DNA of 64,000 nucleotides from Purshia tridentata (Eukaryota > Streptophyta > Magnoliopsida > Rosales > Rosaceae). The position numbers were made by a program, and so were the translations under genes. The stretch spans positions 1 through 64,000 of the forward strand of contig QANT01008492.1 of assembly GCA_003254885.1 (NCBI GenBank), in the 5' to 3' direction. A model generated the notes under the pieces. The model made no database searches. It was given only the letters and a program-made list of their open reading frames with translations, and was not told where the DNA came from. The stretch's first letter is position 1, and every line of letters begins with the position of its first letter. This document shows, piece after piece, positions 9,401-22,300 of this stretch.

Positions 9401-12400
9401 CGCACACTGAATCCAACTCGATTAAAGTTGCACCAACACGTTCCCCTTTGGAAAGGAAGACATGGGAATCACTCTCTCATGTCTCGATGAGCGTTCAAGC
9501 CCCCAAAGAACAACTTTAGGTGCTAAGAGTGCACGAATACGTCACTTCGGTGCGTACGCAGTCTAACTTGGTCCAAATTGCACCAAAACGTGCCCGATTG
9601 GCAAGAAAGAGGTGAGGAAGCACTCTCTAATGTCTCGATTAGCGTGCTACCCCTACAGAACCACTTTGGGCGTTAGGAATGAATGAAGACATCATTTTGG
9701 TGCGCACTCTGTACAATTTGGTTAAAGTTGCACCAAAACGTTATCAGTTGGCAAGAAAGACATGGGGAAGCACTTTCTCAAGCTTGGATTAGCATTCTAG
9801 CCCTAAAGAAGCACATTTCGTGTTTAGAAGACACGAAAACATCATTTCGGTGCGTACTCAATTCAATTTTGTGCAATTTCCACCAAAACGTGCCCGGTTG
9901 GCAAGAAAGATGTGGGGAAGCACTTTCTCATTCTTGGATTAGCGTTCTAGCCCTCAAGATGCACATGCTTTTGATAAGAACGCACGAAGACGCTATTTCG
10001 GTGCCTCTTCTACCCAATTTCGTTTCAATTGCACCAAAACGTCCCTAGTTGGCAATAAGGACATGAGGAAGCACTTTGTCTGTTTTGGATTAGCGTTCTA
10101 GCCGCAACGAACTAGTTTAGGTGTTAAGAATGCGTGGAACGTCATTTCGGTGCACACTGTGCACGACTTGGTTAAAGTTGCAACAAAACGTGCGCGGTTG
10201 GCAAGAAGCACGTTCTCATGCTTGGAGTAACGTTCTAGCCCTCAAGAAGCGCATTTCGTGTTAAGAAGGAACTCAAACCTCATTTCATTGCACACTAAGT
10301 CTACTTTCGTCTAAATTGCATCAAAACGTGCCCGGTTCGCAAGAAGGACATGAGGACGCACGTGCCCATGTCTCGATTAGTGTCCCAGCCCTAAAGAACC
10401 ACTTTTGGTGTGAAAAATGCACAAAAACATCATTTCGGCGCGCACTCAGTCCAAATTCGTCCAAATTGCAACAAAACTTCCTTGGTGGGCAAGAAAGACA
10501 TAAGGAAGCACTTTCTCATGTCTCGATATTTGCGTGCTAACCCTAAGGAACCACTTGAGGTCTTAAGAATGCACGAAAACGTCGTTTCGGGGCACACTGA
10601 GTCCAATTCGATTAAATTTGCACAAAAAAATTCCCCGTTGGAAATAAATACATGGGGAAGGACTCTCTCATGTCTTGATGAGCGTTCAAGCCCCCAAAGA
10701 ACAACTTTAGGTGCTAAGAGTGCACGAATACGTCATTTCGGTGCGTACTCAGTGTAACTTGGTTCAAATTGCACCAAAACGTGCCCGATTGGCAAGAAAG
10801 AGGTGAGGAAGCACTCTCTAATGTCTCGATTATGGTGCTAGCCCTAAAGAACCACTTTGGGCGTTATGAATGAACAAAGACGTCATTTCGGTGCGCATTC
10901 TGTATTGGTTAAAGTTGCACCAAAACGTTATCGGTTGGCAAGAAAGACATGGGGAAGCACTTTCTCAAGCTTGGATTAGCATTCTAGCCCTAAAGAAGCA
11001 CATTTCGTGTTTAGAAGGCACGAAAACATCATTTCGGTGCGTAGTCAATCCAATTTCGTGCAACTTCCACCAAAACGTGCCCGGTTGGCAAGAAAGATGT
11101 GGGGAAGCACTTTCTCATTCTTGGATTAGCGTTCTAGCCCTCAAGATGCGCATGCTTCTGATAAGAACTGACGAAAAACCCCATTTCGGTGCCTCCTCCA
11201 CCATATTTCGTTTCAATTGCACCAAAACGTCCCCGGTTGGCAATAAGGACATGAGGAAGCACTTTCGATTGTTTGCATTAGCGTTCTAGCCGCAACGAAC
11301 CAGTTTAGGTATTAAGAATGCGTGGAACGTCATTTCGTTGCACACTGTGCACGACTTGGTTAAAGTTGCACCAAAATGTGCGCGGTTGACAAGAAGCACG
11401 TTCTCATGCTTGGATTAACGTTCTGGCCCTCAAGAAGCGCATTTCGTGTTGAGAAGGAACTAAAACCTCGTTTCAGTGCACACTCAGTCTACTGTCATCT
11501 AAATTGCATCAAAACGTGCTGGATTGGCAAGAATGACATAAGGACGTACGTTCCCACGTCTCGATTAGCGTGCCAGCCCAATAGAACCACTTTAGGTGTG
11601 AAGAATGCACGAAAACATCATTTCAGCAAGTACTCAGTCCAAATTCGTCCGAATTGCACCAAAACTTCCTTGGTGGGCAGGAAGGACATAAGGAAGCACT
11701 TTCTCATGTCTCGATATTTGCGTGCTAACCCTAAGGAACCACTTGAGGTCTTAAGAATGCACGAAAACGTCGTTTCAGGAGACACTGAGTCCAATTCGAT
11801 TAAAGTTGCACCAAAACGTTCGCCGTTGGAAAGGAAGACATGGGGAAGCACTCTCTCATGTCTGGATGAGCGTTCAAGCCCCGAAAGAACAACTTTAGGT
11901 GCTAAGAGTGCACGAATACGTCATTTCGGTGCGTACTCAGTCTAACTTGGTCCAAATTGCACCAAAACATGCCCGATTGGCAAGAAAGAGGTGAGGAAGC
12001 ACTCTCTAATGTCCTGATTAGCGTCCTAGCCCTAAAGAACCCCTTTGGGTGTTAGGAATGAACGAAGACGTAATTTCGGTGCGCACTCTGTACAATTTGG
12101 TTAAAGTTGCACCAAAACGTTATCGATTGGCAAGAAAGACATGGGAAGCACTTTCTCACGCTTGGATTAGCAATCTAGCCCTAAAGAAGCACATTTCGTG
12201 TTTAGAAGGCACGAAAACATCATTTCGTGTTTAGAAGGCACGAAAACATCATTTCGGTGCGTACTCAATCCAATTTCATGCAATTTCCATCTTAACGTGC
12301 CCGGTTGGCAAGAAAGATGTGAGGCAGCACTTTCTCATTCTTGGATTAGCGTTCTAGCCCTCAAGAAGCGCATGTTTTTGATAAGAACGCACGAAAACCA

Positions 12401-15400
12401 CATTTCGGTGCCTCGTCCACCCAATTTCGTTTCAATTGCACCGAAACGTCCCCGGTTGGCAATAAGGACATGAGGAAGAACTTTCGCTTCTTTGGATTAT
12501 CGTTCTAACCCCAACGAACCAGTTTAGGTGTTAAGAATGCGTGGAATGTCATTTCGGATCACACTATGCACAACTTGGTTAAAGTTGCACCAAAACGTGC
12601 GCAGTTGGCAAGAAGCACGTTCTCATGCTTCGATTAACGTTCTAGCCTTCAAGAAGCGCATTTCGTGTTCAGAAGGAACTCAAACCTCATTTCAGTGCAC
12701 ACTCAGTCTACTTTCTTCTAAATTGCATCAAACGTGCCCGCTTGGCAAGAAGGACATGAGGACGCACCTTCCCAGGTCTCAATTAGCGCGCCAGCCTAAA
12801 GAACCACTTTAGGTTTGAAGAATGTACGAAAACATCATTTCGGCGCGTACTCAGTCCACATACGTCCGAATTGCACAAAAACTTCCTTGGTGGGCAAGAA
12901 AGACATAAGGAAGCACTTTCTTATGTCTCGATATTTGCGTGCTAATCCTAAGGAACCAGTTGAGGTCTTAAGAATGCACGAAAACGTCGTTTCGGCGCAC
13001 ACTGAGTCCAATTCGATTAAAGTTGCACGAACACGTTCCCCTTTGGAAAGGAAGACATGGGAAGCACTCTCTCATGTATCGATGGGCGTTCAAGCCCCCA
13101 AAGAACAAATTTAGGTGCTAAGAGTGCACGAATACGTCATTTCGGTGCGTACACAGTCTAACTTGGTCCAAATTGCACCAAAACGTGCCCGATTGGCAAG
13201 AAAGAGGTGAGGAAGCACTCTCTAATGTCTCAATTAGCATGCTAGCCCTAAAGAACCACTTTGGGAGTTAGGAATGAACGAAGACATCATTTTGGTGCGC
13301 ACTCTGTACAATTTGGTTAAAGTTGCACCAAAACGTTATCAGTTGGCAAGAAAGACATGGGGAAACACTTTCTCAAGCTTGGATTAGCATTCTAGCCCTC
13401 AAGAACCACATTTCGTGTTTAGAAGGCACGAAAAAATCATTTCAGTGCGTACTCAATCCAATTTCGTGCAATTTTCACCAAAACGTGCCCGGTTGGCAAG
13501 AAAGATGTGGGGAAGCACTTTCTCATTCTTGGATTAGCGTTCTAGCCCTCAAGAAGTACATGCTTTTGATAAGAACGCACGAAGACGCTATTTCGGTGCC
13601 TCCTCTACCCAATTTCGTTTCAATTGCACCAAAACGTCCCCAGTTGGCAATAACGACAAGAGGAACCACTTTATCTGGTTTGGATTAGCGTTCTAGCCGC
13701 AACGAACTAGTTTAGGTGTTAAGAATGCGTGGAACATCATTTCGGTGTACACTGTGCACGACTTGGTTAAAGTTGCACAAAACGTGCGCGGTTGGCAAGA
13801 AGCACGTTCTCATGCTTGGAGTAACGTTCTAGCCCTCAAGAAGCGCATTTCATGTTAAGAAGGAACTCAAACCTCATTTCATTGCACACTAAGTCTACTT
13901 TCGTCTAAATTGCTTAAAAACGTGCCCGGTTGGCAAGAAGGACATGAGGACGCACGTGCCCATGTCTCGATTACTGTCCCAGCCCTAAAGAACCACTTTA
14001 GGTGTGAAGAATGCACAAAAACATCATTTCGGCGCGCACTCAGTCGAAATTCGTCCAAATTGCACCAAAACTTCCTTGGTGGGCAAGAAAGACATAAGGA
14101 AGCACTTTCTCATGTCTCGATATTTGCGTGTTAACCCTAAGGAACCACTTGAGGTCTTAAGAATGCACGAAAACGTCGTTTCGGCGCACACTGAGTCCAA
14201 TTCGATTAAAGTTGCACCAAAACATTCCCCTTTGGAAAGGAAGACATGGGGAAGCACTCTCTCATGTCTCGTTGAGCGTTCAAACCCCCAAAGAACAACT
14301 TTAGGTGCTAAGAGTGCATGAATACGTCATTTCGGTGCGTACTCATTCTAACTTTGTCCAAATTGTACTAAAACGTGCCCGATTGGCAAGAAAGAGGTGA
14401 GGAAGCACTCTCTAATGTCTCGATTAGCGTGCTAGCCCTAAAGAACCACTTTGGGCGTTAGGAATGAACGACGACGTCATTTCGGTGCGCACTCTGTACA
14501 ATTTGGTTAATGTTGCACTAAAACGTTATCAGTTGGCAAGAAAGACTTGGGGAAGCACTTTCTCAAGCTTAGATTAGCATTCTAGCCCTAAAGAAGCATA
14601 TTTCGTGTTTAGAAGGCATGAAAACATCATTTCGGTGCGTACTCAAGCCAATTTCGTGCAATTTCCACCAAAACGTGCCCGGTTGGCAAGAAAGATGTGG
14701 GGAAGCACTTTCTCATTCTTGGATTAGCGTTCTAGCCCTCAAGAACGCATGCTTCTGATAAGAATGCACAAAAACCCCATTTCGGTGCCACGTCCGCCCA
14801 ATTTCGTTTCAATTCCACCAAAACGTCCCCGGTGGGCAATAAGGAGATGAGGATGCACTTTCACTTGTTTGGATTATCGTTCTAGTCCCATAGAACCAAT
14901 TTAGGTGTTAAGAACGCGTGGAACGTCATTTCGGTGCTCACTGTGAACGACTTGGTTAAAGTTGCACCAAAACGTGCGCGGTTGGCAAGAACGACATAAG
15001 GACTCACGTTCCCATGTCGTGCCAACCCTAAAGAATCACTTTAGGTGTGAAGAATGCATGAAAACATCATTTCGGCGCATACTCAGTCCAAATTCGTCCA
15101 AATTGCACCAAAACTTCCTTGGTGGGCAAGAAAGACATAAGGAAGCACTTTCTCATGTCTCGATATTTGCGTGCTAACGCTCAGAAACCACTTGAGGTCT
15201 TAAGAATGCACGAAAACATCGTTTCGGGGCACACTGAGTCCCATTCGAGTAAAGTTGCACCAAAACCTTCCCCGTTGGAAAGAAAGACATGGGGAAGCAC
15301 TCTTTCATGTCTCGATGAGCGTTAGAGCCCCCAAAGAACAACTTTAGGTGCGAAGAGTGCACGAATACATCATTTCGGTGCGTACTCAGTCTAAGTTGGT

Positions 15401-18400
15401 CCAAATTGCGCCGAAACGTGCCCGATTGGCAGGAAAGAGGTGAGGAAGCACTCTCTAATGTCTCGATTAGCGTGCTACCCTAAAGAACGACTTTGGGCGT
15501 TAGGAATGAATGAAGACGTCATTTCGGTGCGCACTCTGTGCAATTTGGTTAAAGTTGCACCAAAACGTTATCGGTTGGCAAGAAAGACATGGTGAAGCAC
15601 TTTCTCACGCTTGGATTGTCATTTTGGCCCTAAAGAAGCACATTTTGTGTTTAGAAGGCGCGAGAACATCATTTCGGTGCGTACTGAATCTAATTTCGTG
15701 CAATTTCCACCCAAACGTGCCCGGTTGGCAAGAAAGATGTGCCCGTGCAATTTCCATTCAAACCTCATTTCAGTGCACACTCAATCTAATTTCGTGTAAA
15801 CTACAGCAAAACGTGCGCGGTTGGCAAGAAGGACATGAGGACGCACGTTCCGATGTCTCGACTAGCGTGGCAGCCCGAAAGAACCACTTTAGGTGTGATG
15901 AATGCACGAAAACATCATTTCGGCGCGTACTCAGTCCATATTCGTCCAAATTGTACCAAAACTTCCTTGGTGGGCAAGAAAGACATAAGGAAGCACTTTC
16001 TCATGTCTCGATATTTGCGTGCTAACGCTAAAGAACCACTTGACATCTTAAGAAAGCACGAAAACGTCGTTTCGGGGCACACTGAGTCCCATTCGATTAA
16101 AGTTGCACCAAAACGTTCCCTGTTGGAAAGAAAGACATGGGGAAGCACTCTCTAATGTCTCGATGAGCGTTCAAGCCCCCAAAGAACAACTTTAGGCGCT
16201 AAGAGTGCACGAATACGTCATTTCGGTGCGTACTTAGTCTAACTTTGTCCAAATTGCACCGAAACGTACCCGATTATTAACAAAGAGGTGGGGAAGCACT
16301 CCCTAATATCTCGATTAGCGTGCTAGACCTAAAGAACCACTTTGGGCATTAGGAATGAACGAAGACGTCATTTCGGTGCACACTCTGTACTATTTGGTTA
16401 AAGTTGCACCAAAACGTTATCGGTTGGCAAGAAAGACATGGGGAAGCACTTTCTCATTCTTGGATTAGCGTTCTAGCCCTCAAGAAGCGCATGCTTTTGA
16501 TAAGAACGCACGAAAGCCCCATTTTGGTGCCTCCTCCACCCAATTTCGTTTCAATGGCACCAAAACGTTCCCGGTTGGCAATAAGGACATGAGGAAGCAC
16601 TTTCGCTTGTTTGGATTATCGTTCTAGCCCCAACAAACCAGTTTAGGTGTTAAGAATGCGTGGAATGTCGTTTCGGTGCACACTATGCACAACCTGGTTA
16701 AAGTTGCACCAAAACGTGCGTGGTTGGTAAGAAGAACGTTCTCATGCTTGGATTAATGTTCTAGCCCTCAAGAAGCCCATTTCGTGCTAAGAAGGAACTC
16801 AAACCTCATTTCAGTGCACACTTAGTCTACTTTCGTCTAAATTGCATAAAAACGTGCCCGGTTGGCAAGAAGGACATGAGGACGCACGTTTCCATGTCTA
16901 GATTAGCGTGCCAGCCCTAAAGAACCACTTTCGGTGTGAAGAATGCACGAAAACTTCATTTCGACGCCTACTCAGTCCAAATTCGTCCAAATTGCACCAA
17001 AACTTCCTTGGTGGGCAAGAAAGACATAAGGAAGCACTTTCTCATGTCTCGATATTTGTGTGGTAACCCTAAGGAACCAGTTGAGGTCTTAAGAATGCAC
17101 GAAAACGTCGTTTCGAGGCACACTAAGTCCCATTCGATTAAAGTTGCACCAAAACGTTCCCTGTTGGAAAGAAAGACATGGGGAAGCACTCTCTCATGTC
17201 TCGATGAGCGTTCAAGCCCCCAAAGAACAACTTTAGGCACTAAGAGTGCACGAATATGTCATTTCGGTGCGTACTCATTTTAACTTGGTCCAAATTGCAC
17301 CGAAACGTGTCTGATTGGCAAGAAAGAGGTGAGGGAGCACTCTCTAATGTCTCGATTAGCATGCTACCCTAAAGAACCACTTTGGGCGCTAGGAATGAAC
17401 GAAGACGTCATTTCGGTGCGCACTCTGTACAATTTGGTTAAAGTTGCACCAAAACGTTATCGGTTGGCAAGAAAGACAAGGGGAAGCACTTTCTCACGCT
17501 TGCATTAGCATTCTAGCCCTAAAGAAGTACATTTCCTGTTTAGAAGGCACGAACACAACATTTCGGTGCGTACTCAATCTAATTTCGTACAATTTACCCC
17601 AAAACGTGCCCGGTTGGCAAGAAAGATGTGGGGAAGCACTTTCTCATTCTTGGATTAGCGTTATAGCCCTCAAGAAGCGCATGCTTTTGATAAGAACGCA
17701 CGAAAACCCCACTTCAGTGCCTCCTCCACCCAATTTCGTTTCAGTTGCACCAAAACGTCCCCGGTTAGCAATAAGGACATGACGAAGCACTTTCGCTTGT
17801 TTCGATTATCCTTCTAGCCCCAACGAACCAGTTTAGCTGTTAAGAATGCGTGGAATGTCATTTCGGTGCACACTGTGCACGACTTGGTTAAAGTTGCACC
17901 AAAACGTGCGCGGTTGGCCAGAAGCATGCTTGGATTAACGTTCTAGCCCTCAAGAAGTGCATTTCGTGTTAAGAAGGAACTCAAACCTCATTTCAGTGCA
18001 CACTCAGTCTACTGTCATCTAAATTGCATCAAAACGTGCCTGGTTGGCAAGAAGGACATCAGGACGCACGTTCCCTTGTCTCGATTAGCGTGTCAACCCT
18101 AAATAACCACTTTAGGTGTGAAGAATGCACGAAAACATCATTTCGGCGCGTACTCAGTCCAAATTAGTCCAAATTGCACCAAAGCTTCCTTGGTGGGTAA
18201 GAAAGACAAAAGGAAGCACTTTCTCATTTCTCAATATTTGCGTGCTAACCCTAAGGAACCACTTGAGGTCTTAAGAATGCAAAAAAACGTCGTTTCGGGG
18301 CACACTGAGTCCCGTTCGATTAAAGTTGCACCAAATTATTCCCCGTTGGAAAGAAAGACATGGGGAAGCACTCTCTCATGTCTCGTTGAGCGTTCAAGCC

Positions 18401-19373
18401 CCCAAAGAAGAACTTTAGGTGCTAAGAGTGCACGAATACGTTATTTCGGTGCGTACTCAGTCTAACTTGGTCCAAATTGCACCGAAACGTGCTCGATTGG
18501 CAAGAAAGAGGTGAGGAAGCACTATCTAATGTCTCGATTACCGTGCTAGCCCTAAAGAACCACTTTGGGCGTTAGGAATGAACCAAGACGTCATTTAGGT
18601 GTGCACTCTGTACAATTTAGTTAAAGTTGCACCAAAACGTTATCGGTTGGCAAGAACGCCATGGGGCAGCACTTTCTCACGCTCGGATTAGCATTCTAGC
18701 CTTAAAGAAGCACAATTCGTGTTTAGAAGGCACGAAAACATCATTTCTGTGCGTACTCAATCCAATTTCGTGCAATTTCCACATAAAAGTGCCCGGTTGG
18801 CGACAAAGATGTGGGGAAGCACTTTCTCATTCTTGGATTAGCGTTCTAGCCCTCAAGAAGCGCATGCTTTTGATAAGAACGCACGAAAACCCCATTTCGG
18901 TGCCTCCTCCACCCAATTTCGTCTCAATTGCACCAAAACGTCCCCGGTTGGCAATAAGGACATGAGGAAGCGCTTTCGCTTGTTTTGATTATCGTTCTAG
19001 CCCCAACGAACCAGTTTAGGTGTTAAGAATGCTTGGAACGTCATTTCGGTGGAAACTGTGCACGACTTGGTTAAAATTGCACAAAAACGTGCGCGGTTGG
19101 CAAGAAGCACGTTCTCATGCTTGGATTAACGTTCTAGCCCTCAAGAAGCACGTTCTCATGCTTGGAACTCAAACCTCGTTTCAGTGCACACTCAGTCTAC
19201 TGTCGTCTAAATTGCATCAAAACGTGCCCGAATGGCAAGAAGGACATGAGGACGCACGTTCCCATGTGTCGATTAGTGTGTCAGCCCTAAAGAACCACTT
19301 TAGGCGTGAAGAATGCACGGAAACATCATTTCGGCGCGTACTCAGTCCAAATCCGTCTAAATTGCACCAAAAA
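6450..19373 (+). repeat. Satellite array, block 3 (8-mer HOR, about 1,190 bp, plus polarity)
   Basis: About 87 monomers. In one well-kept HOR the unit starts fall near 9658, 9806, 9955, 10106, 10245, 10394, 10546, 10695 and again 10847, giving steps of 148, 149, 151, 139, 149, 152, 149 and 152 and a period of 1,189 bp. Monomer types are told apart by the bases after the anchor: ggaatgaac, gtttagaag, tgataagaac, gaatgcgtgg, gttaagaaggaac, gtgtgaagaatgc, gtcttaagaatgc and gctaagagtgc. Copies differ by point changes and small indels. A 33-bp duplication lies near 12190-12250, and a deletion-fusion shortens one HOR at 15730-15790. Repeating open frames of 60-190 codons simply follow the HOR period. 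Single N joins lie at 6449 and 8602. Confidence 0.95.
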
Positions 19374-22300
19374 TGATGTTTTCGTGCCTTCTAAACACGA
19401 AATGTGATTCTTTAGNACGAAATGTGCTTCTTTAGGGCTAGAATGCTAATCCAAGCGTGAGAAAGTGCTTCCCCATGCCTTTCTTGCCAACCGATAACGT
19501 TTTGGTGCAACTTTAACCAAACTGTACAGAGTGCGCATCGAAATGACGTCTTTGTTCATTCCTAACACCTAGAGTGGTTCTTTAGGGCTAGCACGCTAAA
19601 CGACACATTAGGCAGTGCTTCCTCACCTCTTTCTCGCCAATAGGGCATGTTTTGGTGCAATTTGGACCAAGTTAGACTGAGTATGCACCAAAATGACGTA
19701 TTCGTGCACTCTTACCACCTAAAGCTGTTCTTTGGGGCTAGAACGCTCATCGAGACATGAGAGAGTGCTTCCCCATGTCTTTCTTTCCAACGGGGGACGT
19801 TTTGGTGCAACTTTAATCGAATTGGACTCAGTGTGCGCCGAAACGACGTTTTCGTGCATTCTTAAGACCTCAAGTGGTTCCTTAGGGTTAGCACGTAAAT
19901 ATAGAGACATGAGAAAGTGCTTCCTTATGTCTTTCATGCCCACCAAGGAGGTTTCGGTGCAATTTGGACGAATTTGGACTGAGTACGCACCGAAATGATG
20001 TTTTCGTGCATTCTTCACACCTAAAGTGGTTCTTTAGGGCTGGCACGCTAATCGAGACAAGGGAACGTGAGTCCTCATGTCCTTCTTACCAACCGGGCAC
20101 GTTTTGATGCAATTTAGACGAAAGTAGACTGAGTGTGCACGGAAATGAGGTTTGAGTTCCTTCTTAACACGAAATGCGCTTCTTGAGGGCTAGAACGTTA
20201 ATCCAAGCATGAGAACGTGCTTCTTGCCAACCGCGCACGTTTTGGTGAACCTTTAACCAAGTCGTGCACAGTGTGAACCAAAATGACGTTCCACGCATTC
20301 TTAACACCTAAACTGGTTCGTTGGGGCTAGAACACTAATCCAAACAAGAGAAAGTGCTTCCTCATGTTCTTAATCCCAACCGGGGACGTTTTGGTGCAAT
20401 TGAAATGAAATTGGGTGGAGGAGGCACCGAAATGGGGTTTTCGTGCGTTCTTATCAAAAGCATGCGCTTGTTGAGGGCTAGAACGCTATTCCAAGAATGA
20501 GAAAGTGCTTCCCCACATCTTTCTTGCCAACCGGGCACGTTTTGGTCGAAATTGCACGAAATTGGATTGAGTACGCACCGAAATGATGTTTTCGTGCCTT
20601 CTAAACACGAAATGTGCTTCTTTAGGGCTAGAATGCTAATCCAAGCGTGAGAAAGTGCTTCCCCATGTCTTTCTTGCCAACCGATAACGTTTTGGTGCAA
20701 CTTTAACCAAACTGTACAGAGTGCGCACCGAAGTGACGTCTTCGTTCATTCCTAAGACCCGAAGTGGTTCTTTAGGGCTAGCACGCTAATCGACACATTA
20801 GGGAGTGCTTCCTCACCTCTTTCTCTCCAATCGGGCACGTTTTGGTGCAATTTGGGCCAAGTTAGACTGAGTATGCACCGAAATGACGTATTCGTGCACT
20901 CTTAGCACCTAAAGCTGTTCTTTGGGGCTTGAACGCTCATCGAGACATGAGAGAGTGCTTCCCCATGTCTTTCTTTCCAACGGGGGACGTTTTGGTGCAA
21001 CTTTAATCGAATTGGACTCAGTGTGCGCCGAAACGACGTTTTCGTGCATTCTTAAGACCTCAAGTGGTTCATTAGGGTTAGCATGCAAATATCGAGACAT
21101 GAGAAAGTCCTTCCTTATGTCTTTCTTGCCCACCAAGGAGGTTTCGGTGCAATTTGGACGAATTTGGACTGAGTACGCACCAAAATGATGTTTCCGTGTA
21201 TTCTTCACACCTAAAGTGGTTCTTTAGGGCTGGCACGCTACTCGATACATGGGAACGTGCCTCCTCATGTCCTTCTTGCCAACCGGGCACGTTTTGATGC
21301 AATTTAGACGAAAGTAGACTGAGTGTTTACTGAAATGAGGTTTGAGTTCCTTCTTAACACGAAATGCGCTTTTTGAGGGCTAGAACGTTAATCCAAGCAT
21401 GAGAACGTGCTTCTTGCCAACCGCGCACGTTTTCGTGCAACTTTAACGAAGTTGTGCACAGTGTGCACCGAAATGACGTTCCACGCATTCTTAACACATA
21501 AACTGGTTCGTTGGGGCTAGAAGACTAATCCAAACAATAGAAAGTGCTTCCTCATGTCCTTATTGCCAACCGGGGAATTTTTGGTGCAATTGAAACGAAA
21601 TTGGGTGGAGGAGGCACCGAAATGGGGTTTTCGTGCGTTCTTATCAAAAGCATGCGCTTCTTGAGGGCTAGAACGCTAATCCAAGAATGAGAAAGTGCTT
21701 CCCCACATCTTTCTTGCCAACTGGGCACGTTTTGGCGGAAATTGCACGAAATTTGATTGTGTACGCACCGAAATGATGTTTTCGTGCCTTCTAAACACGA
21801 AAAGTGCTTCTTTAGGGCTAGAATGCTAATCCAAGCGTGAGAAAGTGCTTCCCCATGTCTTTCTTGCCAACCGATAACGTTTTGGTGCAACTTTAACCAA
21901 ACTGTACAGAGTGCGCACCGAAGTGACGTCTTCGTTCATTCCTAAGACCCGAAGTGGTTCTTTAGGGCTAGCACGCTAATCGACACATTAGGGAGTGCTT
22001 CCTCACCCCTTTCTCGCCAATCGGGCACGTTTTGGTGCAATTTGGACCAAGTTAGACTGAGCATGCACTGAAATGAACGATTCGTGCACTCTTAGCACGT
22101 AAAGCTTTTCTTTGGGGCTTGAACGCTCATCGAGACATGAGAGAGTGCTTCCCCATGTCTTTCTTTCCAACGGGGAACGTTTTGGTCCAACTTTAATCGA
22201 ATTGGAGTCAATGTGCGCCGAAACGACGTTTTCGTGCATTCTTAAGACCTCAAGTGGTTCCTTAGGGTTAGCACGCAAATATCGAGACTTGAGAAAGTGC

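Noticed and set aside
20900-21210. CENP-B-box-like motif in the monomer (ttccaacggggga)
   Set aside because: Too few of the essential bases match, and the motif is found in only one monomer type.
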